A stretch of 62,931 nucleotides of DNA, from assembly GCA_013360195.1 (NCBI GenBank), contig JABWCQ010000002.1, forward strand, positions 1-62,931, in the 5' to 3' direction. The stretch comes from a bacterium. GTDB lineage: Bacteria > Electryoneota > RPQS01. The translations under genes and the position numbers were made by a program. Below are positions 52,207 through 61,162 of this stretch, piece by piece. How positions within the stretch are numbered: the first letter of the stretch is position 1; each line of letters opens with the position of its first letter. The notes below the pieces were generated by a model that was given only the letters and a program-made list of their open reading frames with translations, did no database searches and was not told the origin of the DNA.

Positions 52207-54128
52207 GAATACGTCTGGCAGTACTAAGTGCATTGATACTGCTTTCAGATGCACACTCCAGCGAAGTTTCGTTCACTTTGCCTGAAGTTACGGTCGTCGG
52301 CCTTCACATGAGTTCAATTAGCAGGTATTCTCGAGAAGATGTCAAACGTAGTGGCGCAAATTCGGCGGCCGAGTTTCTGAGTCGCGTTTCAGGACTTTCG
52401 ATACGAGATGACGGCGCATCCGGTGGAAAGAAGTTTGTTAGGTTGATGGGCGCGAATGTAAACCAAGTGCTTGTCCTGGTTGACGGAATTAGAATCGCAG
52501 AGGTGGGGAGCGGGGAATCTAATTTGAGCAGGATCGCTGCGGACGAGATTGAGTCAATTGAAATTGGTTTTGGCAGCCACTCAGAATACGGTGGCGAGGC
52601 GATTGGAGGTGTAGTCTCGATCCGCACGTCCATTCGAGCAAAGAGTGACATGCGAATTGGAGTACGGACCAACGACAAAAGTACATTGTTCGAATCTCAT
52701 AGATCACTATCGCACGGGAGTCTGCGCGCGTGTGTTTCCATAAGCCACGAAAAAGGCAGCGGCGCCTATAGGTATCGAATCACGGAGCAAGACGGGAATG
52801 GTTCGCACACTTTGAATCTCGGAGAAACGCGTCGCCGTGAGAATAACGACATTAACAAGTTTACCGTTCGTACAACTGTCATCCGTGAGTTGCAGCATGG
52901 TGAACTGCGTGGCGTGGCTGGCTTCGAAAAGTCCGAGTATGGACTTCCAGGCTACTTGGTACCGAGGGCAACACTTCTCGCTCGGCAAGAGGAAGAGTGG
53001 CGCGAATGGCAGTTGTCATGGATGCACAGTCTTAAGCGCAAGTTTTTCAGCGCTGCCATTGCCGCACAAAGTCACAACCGTGTATTCAATGACCCTGACC
53101 CGCTAAGTTATATTCACTTTTCTCACGAGAAATCTGACAGGTTGACGGGATCCTCTAGTTTTCAAACAAAGATTCTGGGAGGACATCTCAGCAACTCTCT
53201 GAGAATCGAGCATGAGCGTTTGTCAAGTGAAGTACTCAGCAATTCTTCCGCTCGCAGAAATAAGTGGCAAGTGGGCGCAACATTGAGCCGTACATTTGTA
53301 CTCTCAGCTCGAAGTGGTCAGCTCTTGCATGCTTCAAGTGGTACAAGTATCGAAAGATATGGTGACCAGGCAATTCAAGTACTCCCAAACGCGGAGCTAT
53401 GGCACTCGATTGGCGACAAAAACTCGATTAGAGTGGGAGCAAGACTCTCACGAGCATATCTGTCACCCAGTTTTTACTCACTGTTCTGGAACGATGAGTT
53501 GCTTGCGCAGGGCAATCCGGACTTGAGTCCTGAAGAATCTGAAATGACGCAGCTATTCCTGCGTGCGAAAACCGGCAATCCCCTGGAGTCGAACGTGGAA
53601 GTAACAGCCAGTCACAATAACGTGACGAATCTCATCTACTGGAGCCAGAGTTTTGATGGACGCTGGAAGCCCCAGAATTTGCGAAGAGCAGTTGTTAGAC
53701 AAATTGGAGTAAGCTACAATCAGGTGCTGGTACCTTCACTGCTTACTGGTTCAGCAAGAATGGAATGGTTAGACGCACGTGACAGAAGCGGCGAACGAGT
53801 CTCAGAGGGCAAATACCTGATCTACAGGCCGTTAAGAAGCGGTGGCGTTTCTCTGAATGCCACACTCTTTGGGTATAAGTGCTTTGTCCATTATCAATCA
53901 GTCGGCAGACAGGCAGTATTGGCAACAAACTCCAAGTGGCTACAGGGGTACGAACTAGTTGATGCAGGAGTTTTCAAGGAAATTGCTTTAAATGGCAAAG
54001 TCCTTGAAGTTGGAATCTCCTTTGACAATTTGACGAATACTGATTACAGGACAGTCCGGTTTGCGCCGATGCCCTTGCGGGAAATCTCAATTTCAATATC
54101 ATACAGCGCGGGAGGGAAAGTTGACTAG
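52203..54128 (+). CDS. TonB-dependent receptor, BtuB-like, probable cobalamin transporter
   Basis: It has a short signal peptide, a TonB box near residues 26-33 (LPEVTVVG), then a plug domain (SGANSAAEFLSRVSGLSIRD; VNQVLVLVDGIRIAEVGSGE; IESIEIGFGSHSEYGGEAIG; GVVSIRT) and a ~500-residue barrel ending with EISISISYSAGGKVD. The terminal residue is not aromatic, which is unusual. 641 residues, slightly longer than E. coli BtuB. Riboswitch control makes corrinoids the likely substrate. GTG start overlaps the preceding stop; the next gene starts inside its 3' end. TonB, ExbB and ExbD are not in the window. Confidence 0.88.
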   Translation: MRIRLAVLSALILLSDAHSSEVSFTLPEVTVVGLHMSSISRYSREDVKRSGANSAAEFLSRVSGLSIRDDGASGGKKFVRLMGANVNQVLVLVDGIRIAEVGSGESNLSRIAADEIESIEIGFGSHSEYGGEAIGGVVSIRTSIRAKSDMRIGVRTNDKSTLFESHRSLSHGSLRACVSISHEKGSGAYRYRITEQDGNGSHTLNLGETRRRENNDINKFTVRTTVIRELQHGELRGVAGFEKSEYGLPGYLVPRATLLARQEEEWREWQLSWMHSLKRKFFSAAIAAQSHNRVFNDPDPLSYIHFSHEKSDRLTGSSSFQTKILGGHLSNSLRIEHERLSSEVLSNSSARRNKWQVGATLSRTFVLSARSGQLLHASSGTSIERYGDQAIQVLPNAELWHSIGDKNSIRVGARLSRAYLSPSFYSLFWNDELLAQGNPDLSPEESEMTQLFLRAKTGNPLESNVEVTASHNNVTNLIYWSQSFDGRWKPQNLRRAVVRQIGVSYNQVLVPSLLTGSARMEWLDARDRSGERVSEGKYLIYRPLRSGGVSLNATLFGYKCFVHYQSVGRQAVLATNSKWLQGYELVDAGVFKEIALNGKVLEVGISFDNLTNTDYRTVRFAPMPLREISISISYSAGGKVD

Positions 54129-55383
54129 TCTCTTAGTTGCATTGGTCTTTATCGCAAATGTTTCGCTGGCAGCAAGAATATACGTCGTGAATTCATTGGA
54201 TGAAAGCCTTGGTTGGGCAGATACTGAGACAGGTGAATCTCATCCTCAAGCGGCAACGCTCGGTAACCTTGCCAACCATTTAGATGTTGATGGCAACCGC
54301 ATATTCGTCGTAAACTCTGGCCTTGGCACGCTTCAGATTATTGATAGATTGACTCTGCAAACCATCGATGAGTTCGCGGTGAATGGTGCGGTAAATCCGT
54401 ATGCTGCGGCAGTATTGGATGAGCAAAGAGTGGCAGTGACAGGGCTCCTCAGCGGTACGCTTTCTGTACTGTACATTGATTCCGGTATTGCCGATACGGT
54501 GTTCGTCACCGGCATCAGCCCACAAGCAGTCCACAGATTTGGTGACCAGATTTATGTACTGAACACCGGCGTGGATTTTCCCGAATACCATCAAGGAACT
54601 TTGAAGAGATACGATTTGGAAACTTACGAACTCGTGGATTCCATTTCTGTTGGAATTAACCCGCAGGACATGTTGGTCGTTGATGACGAAATCCACGTCT
54701 TATGCACCGGCAATTACCTCGACACTTTTGGGACAGTTGAAATCCGAGGAATGGAAACCCTTGAATTAGACACAGTACTGCATGTTGGGGGATCACCAGG
54801 CGCGTTCAGCAGTGACGGTTCGACAGTGTACATTGCCGCAGGCGGTTGGGCGGGTTCAGGACGCATATTTCGTTATGATGTGGGATCGAGAACTATTTTG
54901 AATGACGATAGCAATCCAATTTCTTGCGGAACAGGCGCTTCAGATATCATTTCTTTACCGGACGGCGGATTTGCAGTTTCCTGCTTTGTCAGCGCAACTG
55001 TTGAGCACCGTACTTCATCTGGGGAACTGCAACGTGAGTTTCTGATGTCCGCCGGTACTGGTGCAATTGACATGTTCGAATTACCGAGTTACTCTGAACC
55101 AGTAGAAGTCGTTCCAAACTCCCGGGCAATTGTCAAGGCGTACCCGAATCCGTTCAATTCTGTCTTAATTCTTGAAATTTCAGGTGTTAACACAGCCTCC
55201 GCCGTGGATATCGTTGACATTTCCGGGCGCTCAGTTGCTTCACTGCCAGTGGAATCTGGCCAAGACCGGGTATTCTGGAAACCTTCTAACGCTTCCAGTT
55301 ACCATGTTGCTTCCGGCTGTTACTTTGCACGGCTGCGGTCACCAGAACAAGGTAGACCAGTTAAGCTCTTATATATAAAATAA
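54121..55383 (+). CDS. Secreted beta-propeller (YncE/BtuG-like) with type IX-like C-terminal sorting domain
   Basis: The signal peptide TSLLVALVFIANVSLAA is followed by about seven beta-propeller blades (DVDGNRIFVVNSGLGTLQII; RFGDQIYVLNTGVDFPEY; SSDGSTVYIAAGGWAGSGRI). The last ~85 residues are a sorting-type domain beginning AYPNPFNSVLILEIS (Y341) and closing with GCYFARLRSP..KLLYIK. In Bacteroides, BtuG is a beta-propeller lipoprotein that grabs B12 for BtuB; here the propeller lies beside a BtuB-like gene but has no lipobox. TTG at 54121 is placed five bases after GGAGG (54111-54115). 420 residues. B12 binding is inferred from context. Confidence 0.82.
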   Translation: MTSLLVALVFIANVSLAARIYVVNSLDESLGWADTETGESHPQAATLGNLANHLDVDGNRIFVVNSGLGTLQIIDRLTLQTIDEFAVNGAVNPYAAAVLDEQRVAVTGLLSGTLSVLYIDSGIADTVFVTGISPQAVHRFGDQIYVLNTGVDFPEYHQGTLKRYDLETYELVDSISVGINPQDMLVVDDEIHVLCTGNYLDTFGTVEIRGMETLELDTVLHVGGSPGAFSSDGSTVYIAAGGWAGSGRIFRYDVGSRTILNDDSNPISCGTGASDIISLPDGGFAVSCFVSATVEHRTSSGELQREFLMSAGTGAIDMFELPSYSEPVEVVPNSRAIVKAYPNPFNSVLILEISGVNTASAVDIVDISGRSVASLPVESGQDRVFWKPSNASSYHVASGCYFARLRSPEQGRPVKLLYIK

Positions 55384-55420
55384 ACAATATGTTAAAAATC
55401 GACGAAGTTGTCCGTCCGTG

Positions 55421-55449
55421 TTGCATTTCTGCAGGAAAAGTCGTATCTT
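55421..55449 (+). promoter_or_regulatory. Candidate promoter upstream of trpS
   Basis: TTGCAT (55421-55426), 17 bases, TATCTT (55444-55449), in the 105-base gap after the B12 operon. The -35 is weak. A possible eight-codon leader frame (ATG 55462 to TAG 55488) ends exactly where the trpS ATG begins (TAGATG); it has no tryptophan codon. Confidence 0.4.
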
Positions 55450-55488
55450 CAACGATTACCTATGTTAGACAGGGAAACCCTTACTTAG

Positions 55489-56490
55489 ATGATATCGCGC
55501 AAGAAACGAATCCTGTCGGGAATGCGACCGACTGGCCGACTGCATCTCGGTAATTATGTTGGCGCACTTGAAAACTGGGTACGATTGCAGGAAGATTACG
55601 AGAATTATCACCTTGTTGCGGACTGGCATACACTGACGACCGACTACGAACACACTCGTCAGATTCCACAAAATGTTCACGAGATGGTGACGGATTGGTT
55701 AGCAGCTGGCATTGACCCCGAGAAGAGCCCGATTTTTGTACAGTCTCAGGTGAAAGCGCACGCTGAACTATACCTGCTGTTGAACATGATTATCGCAAAA
55801 GGGCGGCTCGAACGAAATCCGACCTTGAAGGATCAAGTACGAGACTTGGAACTCGAAGACTCGGTTACTGCCGGCCACTTGACTTATCCCGTGCTGCAGG
55901 CCGCGGATATCATGATGTACAAGGGCGAGGTTGTGCCGGTAGGCGAAGATCAGCTTCCTCACATCGAAGTGACACGCGAACTGGCAAGACGATTCAACAA
56001 TCTTTACTCACCAAATCATCCCATTTTTCCTGAACCAGAGGGGCTCCTAACGAGTTTCCCGCGTTTGCAGGGGCTGGACGGAAGAAGAATGTCAAAGTCG
56101 CTTGGCAATACGATTCTTCTTGCAGACTCACCGGAAGAGATTTCGGCAAAGTTGCGGAAAGCGGTCACCGATCCACAGAAGGTGAGGAAAAACGATCCGG
56201 GCAGGCCGGACTTGTGTCTGGTGTTTGGATATCATCAGAAGTTTAATGAATCCGAAACCGCTGAGATTCGATCCGGTTGTGAATCCGGCGCGCTTGGCTG
56301 CGTAGAGTGCAAGAAACGATGTGCTGATAGGATTATCTCGCACCTTGCGCCAATTCACGATCGGCGAAAGAATCTTGAGAAATCCCCTGATTATGTCAAT
56401 GAAGTGCTTCAGTTTGGGAAAGAGCGTGCATGCGAAATCGCTGACATGACAATGTCCGAAGTACACGCAGCAATGGGATTCGGAGCGTGA
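55489..56490 (+). CDS. trpS: Tryptophanyl-tRNA synthetase
   Basis: A class I synthetase. HIGH-equivalent SGMRPTGRLHLGNYVGALEN, YPVLQAADIMMYKGEVVPVG, EDQLPHIEVTRELARRFN and the KMSKS loop DGRRMSKSLGNTI are clear. 333 residues. The C-terminal half has four cysteines in CESGALGCVECKKRC (about residues 264-278), matching the CxxCK pattern I recall in many bacterial TrpS enzymes. Overlaps scpA by ATGA-type GTGA. Confidence 0.95.
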   Translation: MISRKKRILSGMRPTGRLHLGNYVGALENWVRLQEDYENYHLVADWHTLTTDYEHTRQIPQNVHEMVTDWLAAGIDPEKSPIFVQSQVKAHAELYLLLNMIIAKGRLERNPTLKDQVRDLELEDSVTAGHLTYPVLQAADIMMYKGEVVPVGEDQLPHIEVTRELARRFNNLYSPNHPIFPEPEGLLTSFPRLQGLDGRRMSKSLGNTILLADSPEEISAKLRKAVTDPQKVRKNDPGRPDLCLVFGYHQKFNESETAEIRSGCESGALGCVECKKRCADRIISHLAPIHDRRKNLEKSPDYVNEVLQFGKERACEIADMTMSEVHAAMGFGA

Positions 56491-57227
56491 GTACGTGGCA
56501 GGTGAGATTGCCCCGATTTGAAGGTCCGCTCGACCTCTTGTTGTTCCTTGTTACCCGCAAAGAGTACGACATACTTGACCTGCCGATGGCTGAAATCACT
56601 GAGTCGTACTTAGAAGCGCTTGACTCTATTGGTGTGGACAATCTTGAGGACGCAGGCGACTACCTGCTTATGGCTGCGACATTGTTGTCGATAAAAGTTC
56701 GGATGCTTTTGCCGCAGTCCCCAATGCACGACGAACTTGACATGGAAGATCCTCGCAGGGAGTTGGTGAATAGACTGCAAGTATACGCTCGAATTAAGGA
56801 AGCGGCCGAGGATCTTGGAAGATTTGAATCTGAAATGTACGATCGGCGCGCATTGGCACGAGAAGCGGTACCTGATGAGGCAAGGCCTGAAGGCTTGGAG
56901 TTGCTAATGCCTGTATCGATCTACGATTTGGCTCGCACGATGGAGGAGATTCTGGCACGAGGCGATTCAAAGGTATTCCATGAAGTGAAGTTACTAAGAG
57001 TGTCGGTCGAAGAGCGTATTGCGTGGGTAGTGAACTCTCTCAAGCACATGGACAGATTCGGACTCTTGGAGAAACTAAGAAGCGTTCCGGATCGAATCGT
57101 CTGGGTCGCGACTTTTCTTGCTTTGCTTGAACTCACACGTCAAGGCAGGATTAACATTGAACAGAATGCACCATTTCAGGAAATTTACATTTCACGTCCG
57201 GACACTTCGGACGCTCAAGCTGCCTAA
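56487..57227 (+). CDS. scpA: Segregation and condensation protein A
   Basis: The kleisin subunit linking SMC heads. N-terminal RLPRFEGPLDLLLFLVTRKE and ITESYLEALDSIGVDNLED, then YLLMAATLLSIKVRMLLPQ; C-terminal winged helix VATFLALLELTRQGRINIEQ. 246 residues. GTG start overlaps trpS. Followed two bases later by scpB, as usual; smc is not here. Confidence 0.94.
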   Translation: MSTWQVRLPRFEGPLDLLLFLVTRKEYDILDLPMAEITESYLEALDSIGVDNLEDAGDYLLMAATLLSIKVRMLLPQSPMHDELDMEDPRRELVNRLQVYARIKEAAEDLGRFESEMYDRRALAREAVPDEARPEGLELLMPVSIYDLARTMEEILARGDSKVFHEVKLLRVSVEERIAWVVNSLKHMDRFGLLEKLRSVPDRIVWVATFLALLELTRQGRINIEQNAPFQEIYISRPDTSDAQAA

Positions 57228-57229
57228 AA

Positions 57230-58018
57230 ATGACCATTCAAGAAGAGTCACTTGCCCCAGATGACAAACAAAAAGCACCTGATGGCTCGGTGAATGAGTT
57301 TGAAATCGATGAGTCTGCCGACGATTTTGACGGCGCAGAAGCTCGATTTGAACGAAGGAAGTCACAGCTGGAAGCTTTGCTGCTGGCAAGCACTGAACCA
57401 ATTACCGAGGCCTCGTTTTCCAACGCGGCCGGGAAGCGGGCTGGGGCGAGACTTAAGGAACTTGTTCAAGCCTTAAATCAGGACTACCTGTTACAACAGC
57501 GCGCATTTGAAATTCTGCCTGTGGCAGGCGGTTACATGCTTTTTACTCGTCCCGAGCACGGTGACTTGATAAGGCGTTATCTGGCGGAGAAGGCAAGAAC
57601 TCGTCTTTCAAGAGCTGCACTCGAGTCCTTGGCTGTCATTGCCTTCAAGGGTCCGGTAACTCGAATTGAGATTGATGAGATCAGAGGAGTTGACTCCGGT
57701 GGCGTGCTTCGAAACCTGCTCGACAGGCGCCTGATCAAAGTCAAAGGCAGAGCGGAGATTGTTGGACGTCCTTTGCTGTACGAGACTACGGACGAGTTTC
57801 TGAAGTACTTTGGAATAACAAGTATCTCGGATCTGCCACGCCACGCAGAACTCACCAGAGAACTTGGAGAGCTGAGATCGGCTGAAAATCATCAGGAAGG
57901 ACTGCCTCTCTCTGAACATGAAGCGGAGGCAATTGACCCGGCACATGAGGTTGGAAAGGCCGGTAATGGACATCGTGATTTGGCGCCACAAAACCTTTCT
58001 GATAGTTCTGAAGAATAA
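57230..58018 (+). CDS. scpB: Segregation and condensation protein B
   Basis: A dimer of winged-helix units that binds ScpA. ALLLASTEPITEASFSNAAG, then LSRAALESLAVIAFKGPVTR and IEIDEIRGVDSGGVLRNLLD with LYETTDEFLKYFGI are family signatures. 262 residues, with an acidic N-terminal extension of about 40 residues and a disordered tail. Its TAA shares a base with the ATG of the next gene. Confidence 0.93.
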   Translation: MTIQEESLAPDDKQKAPDGSVNEFEIDESADDFDGAEARFERRKSQLEALLLASTEPITEASFSNAAGKRAGARLKELVQALNQDYLLQQRAFEILPVAGGYMLFTRPEHGDLIRRYLAEKARTRLSRAALESLAVIAFKGPVTRIEIDEIRGVDSGGVLRNLLDRRLIKVKGRAEIVGRPLLYETTDEFLKYFGITSISDLPRHAELTRELGELRSAENHQEGLPLSEHEAEAIDPAHEVGKAGNGHRDLAPQNLSDSSEE

Positions 58019-59718
58019 TGAACATTCGGAATAGTCGCATATTGGTGTTGGGCGGTTGGGGTTTGGTTGGAAGCGCAGTGTGCAAGAAGCTGCTTGAGTA
58101 TGAGCCTTCTTTTTTGGCTGTGACATCGTTGCGAAAAGCTGAAGTTGAAGAATCCATACTCGAACTTGATCCGTATCGCCGCAATTGTGAGATTGTCGTA
58201 GATTGGGGCGACATTTTCGTCACCAGTGACTTGAAAGATATGTCCCGTGTCGAGATTCTGAATGACCCCTTAACACGCCGCAGATTCATTGACGGAATCT
58301 TTGAAAAGCCGACAGATGAAAGGTTGAAGTCGTTTTTTCTACACTCAGTAATAACGAAGCATCGACCCGACATCATAGTTGATTGCGTAAACTCGGCTAC
58401 AGGCCTTGCGTATCAAGATACCTACACGGCATACTACGAAGTACGAGACCTGATGGATGCGCTGGACCAAGGACACACTTTTAATGATATCAGAGACCGC
58501 GTTGAGCGACTTGCAAGCACGATCAGCGTGCCGCAGTTGATTCGACATTTACAAGTTCTTAATCATGCTTGCAGATTAGGCAAGGTCAGAATGTACGTGA
58601 AAATCGGAACCACAGGAACCGGTGGAATGGGCCTGAACATTCCGTATACGCATTCCGAAGATAAGCCATCGGGTCAGCTGCTAAGTAAGTCATCGCTTGC
58701 CGGTGCTCATAGTTTACTTCTCTTCTTGATGGGACGCACGCCAGGATCACCTCACGTGAAGGAAATTAAACCTGCAGCCGTCATCGCTTGGAAGAAAATT
58801 GGTTACGGAGAGATCAGGAGAGCAGGGAAGCCTCTTCCATTGTTTGATTGTGATCCATCCGCGTCTGTTCCACTTGGTTCGGTGTTCCGTCGAGTTGAGT
58901 CAGCCTGTGGAGAAAGTAAAGGACGAAATCTCGAAGCCGTCTACATAGACACAGGTGAAAACGGGATTTTTTCCACGGAAGAGTTCTTTACCATTACTGC
59001 AGCTGACCAAATGGAGTTTGTCACTCCCGAAGAAATTGCCAACTCTGTTGTTGCCGAAATTGAAGGCGGTAACAGCGGATTTGACGTCGTCGGTGCGCTG
59101 GATTCAGTTGTAATGGGACCAACTTATCGAGCCGGAATCCTGCGTCAGCACGCGCTAAATGAAATGGTGCGTTTGGAACGTGAATGTGGCGAGCGCAGCA
59201 TCGCTTTCGAGATGCTTGGACCGCCTCATTTGTCAAAGCTGCTTTATGAAGCGTTTCTGATTTGGCTGGCCTTCCCACGGGTACTCGACTTTACAAAACT
59301 TACTGTGGAAGAATGTTCGAAATCATTGGAAAATGTAATTCGCGCAAAGGAATCGCTGCGATCCACGATCATTTCAATAGGTATCCCGATACTTTTACCT
59401 GACGGGAAGAGAATACTTCGCGGCCCTGAAGTCAAGATTCCCTCGTATGCCGGTTCGAACGAATTTGCTGTGACGGACGAGAACCTGAATGAATGGGCGA
59501 AGAAGGGGTGGATTGATCTACGACCTTCAAACATGCGCTTATGGCAGGAACGAATCGAGACGCACTTGAAGTTTGACGACGTGCTTCGACGCGAAGATAA
59601 CTCATCCGGCTATCCATGGTCAACTCGATTTGAGGGTGAAGATGACAGACATTTTGTCGGTAAGATCGTCACTCGGATCTTTATTGATGAAGAAAATGGC
59701 GGCCGTATCAAAGCATGA
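58018..59718 (+). CDS. Rossmann-fold (SDR/epimerase-like) protein of unknown function, 566 aa
   Basis: The first 30 residues form a nucleotide-binding fold with G12-x-x-G15-x-x-G18 in ILVLGGWGLVGSAVCKKLLE, and later HRPDIIVDCVNSATGLAYQ and KIGTTGTGGMGLNIPYTHSE resemble extended short-chain dehydrogenases. Beyond about residue 260 I recognise nothing: a long C-terminal part includes PAAVIAWKKIGYGEIRRAG and a final acidic tail. A Tyr-x-x-x-Lys pair is not evident. It overlaps scpB and cmk at both ends, so it is translated with chromosome-segregation and nucleotide genes. Cytoplasmic; function unknown. Confidence 0.75.
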   Translation: MNIRNSRILVLGGWGLVGSAVCKKLLEYEPSFLAVTSLRKAEVEESILELDPYRRNCEIVVDWGDIFVTSDLKDMSRVEILNDPLTRRRFIDGIFEKPTDERLKSFFLHSVITKHRPDIIVDCVNSATGLAYQDTYTAYYEVRDLMDALDQGHTFNDIRDRVERLASTISVPQLIRHLQVLNHACRLGKVRMYVKIGTTGTGGMGLNIPYTHSEDKPSGQLLSKSSLAGAHSLLLFLMGRTPGSPHVKEIKPAAVIAWKKIGYGEIRRAGKPLPLFDCDPSASVPLGSVFRRVESACGESKGRNLEAVYIDTGENGIFSTEEFFTITAADQMEFVTPEEIANSVVAEIEGGNSGFDVVGALDSVVMGPTYRAGILRQHALNEMVRLERECGERSIAFEMLGPPHLSKLLYEAFLIWLAFPRVLDFTKLTVEECSKSLENVIRAKESLRSTIISIGIPILLPDGKRILRGPEVKIPSYAGSNEFAVTDENLNEWAKKGWIDLRPSNMRLWQERIETHLKFDDVLRREDNSSGYPWSTRFEGEDDRHFVGKIVTRIFIDEENGGRIKA

Positions 59719-60410
59719 ATTCAGAGAGAACCAGACTCATTATCGCGATTGACGGTCCGGCAAGCAGCGGAAAGTCAACTACAGCAAAGCGTGTCGCCGA
59801 GAAACTCGGTCTTATGTATCTTGATACTGGAGCGATGTACCGTGCTGTTGCACTCAAGATTTATCAAAGTGGTACTGAGCTAACTGACAGAACAGCTTTG
59901 ACCAAACTGCTTTCAAGTACGACAGTTACTCAGAAATTTGAAAGCGGTGAAGTACGATTCCTTCTCGATGGCAAGGACGTAACAGAAGAGATACGCACAC
60001 CTGAAATCTCGTTGTGGGTCGGACCTGTGTCGGAACATTCCTTGGTACGGGAGCATCTTGTCGGATGGCAAAGGGAAATCGGCAAATCAGGGGGATTGGT
60101 GGCTGACGGGCGAGACATTGGAACCGTAGTATTCCCCAATGCAGATATCAAGATTTTTTTGGTTGCAGACTCCCATGTCCGGGCTGTACGAAGACAGAAG
60201 GAACTAGCGGCTCGCGGGATTGTACAAAACGTCGAAGAAGTCGAAGAAGCTTTGATCAAGCGAGATCATCGTGATTCCACAAGAGAACACAGTCCGCTAA
60301 GCATGGCGCCTGATGCGGTAGAAATCGACACAACGCATTTGACAATTGGCGACCAGGTAGAACGAGTTCTGTCACTGGTTAAGAAGCTTCAGGACTCGAT
60401 CTCGAAATAG
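59715..60410 (+). CDS. cmk: Cytidylate kinase
   Basis: It phosphorylates CMP and dCMP. P-loop IAIDGPASSGKSTTAKRVAE, LMYLDTGAMYRAVALKI, VADGRDIGTVVFPNADIKIF and RDHRDSTREHSPLSMAPDAV are all typical. 231 residues. Follows the Rossmann gene with an ATGA overlap. cmk upstream of rpsA is a conserved pairing; here plsC is inserted between. Confidence 0.95.
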   Translation: MNSERTRLIIAIDGPASSGKSTTAKRVAEKLGLMYLDTGAMYRAVALKIYQSGTELTDRTALTKLLSSTTVTQKFESGEVRFLLDGKDVTEEIRTPEISLWVGPVSEHSLVREHLVGWQREIGKSGGLVADGRDIGTVVFPNADIKIFLVADSHVRAVRRQKELAARGIVQNVEEVEEALIKRDHRDSTREHSPLSMAPDAVEIDTTHLTIGDQVERVLSLVKKLQDSISK

Positions 60411-60415
60411 GGAAA

Positions 60416-61096
60416 GTGCGCATTTTTTATGCTACAGTGGCGCGTATCGCACGGACGCTTTTCTGGGTCCTTTACGGTGTGCGTGTTACCGGCCTGGAAA
60501 GGCTACCAAAGTCCGGACCCGTGCTAATTTGCTCAAACCATCGGTCAAATCTTGATCCGCCACTACTTGGTTCTCATTTAGATCGTGAAGTCAGCTACTT
60601 TGCAAAGGCAGAGTTGTTTAAAAACCTGTTCTTTGGGCCATTTCTGCGCAAGTTGAACGCATTCCCCGTTAAGCGCGGACAGATGGACAAATCGGCGATG
60701 TCAACCTGTATAAAGATACTGAAGTCCGGTGGTGCACTGGTATTCTTTCCAGAAGGCACACGCGCACCAGACGCCGGATTCCTCACGCCAAAATTCGGAG
60801 TCGGTTGGGTCCTGTGCAAGACGAAGGCACAGGTAGTTCCGGTTTATCTTCATGGTACAGGAAACGCCAAGGCATTCACCAAAAAGCGTCCTAGCCTTGA
60901 AATTGTAATCGGGGAACCAGTTGATGCGAATCAAATTATTAGTGACTCTCCCGACTCCCGTGAGGGATACCAACAAGTAGCAGAGAGAATCATGGAAATC
61001 ATTCGCGGGCTTTCACTTCGAACGACACTTTGTGCTATCAAAGAACCGCATGAGGTGTTCCCGCGAAGCGCAATTGAAGATGAGCGATTAAGATGA
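60416..61096 (+). CDS. plsC: 1-acyl-sn-glycerol-3-phosphate acyltransferase
   Basis: The second acylation of phospholipid synthesis. The catalytic NHRSNLDPPLLGSHL (HX4D) and the FFPEGTRAPDAGFLTPKFGV block are present, with a hydrophobic N-terminal segment (IARTLFWVLYGVRVTGL). 226 residues. GTG start six bases after cmk. Consistent with envelope lipid supply being tied to translation genes here. Confidence 0.93.
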   Translation: MRIFYATVARIARTLFWVLYGVRVTGLERLPKSGPVLICSNHRSNLDPPLLGSHLDREVSYFAKAELFKNLFFGPFLRKLNAFPVKRGQMDKSAMSTCIKILKSGGALVFFPEGTRAPDAGFLTPKFGVGWVLCKTKAQVVPVYLHGTGNAKAFTKKRPSLEIVIGEPVDANQIISDSPDSREGYQQVAERIMEIIRGLSLRTTLCAIKEPHEVFPRSAIEDERLR

Positions 61097-61162
61097 CTCG
61101 AGACTTCGAGCATTAATATTAAACCAACCCCGTTTCCCGGCGGGCATAAAAAATCGGGTGTA

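Noticed and set aside
55462-55488. trpS leader-peptide attenuator
   Set aside because: The eight-codon frame has no tryptophan codons, and no terminator hairpin follows it.
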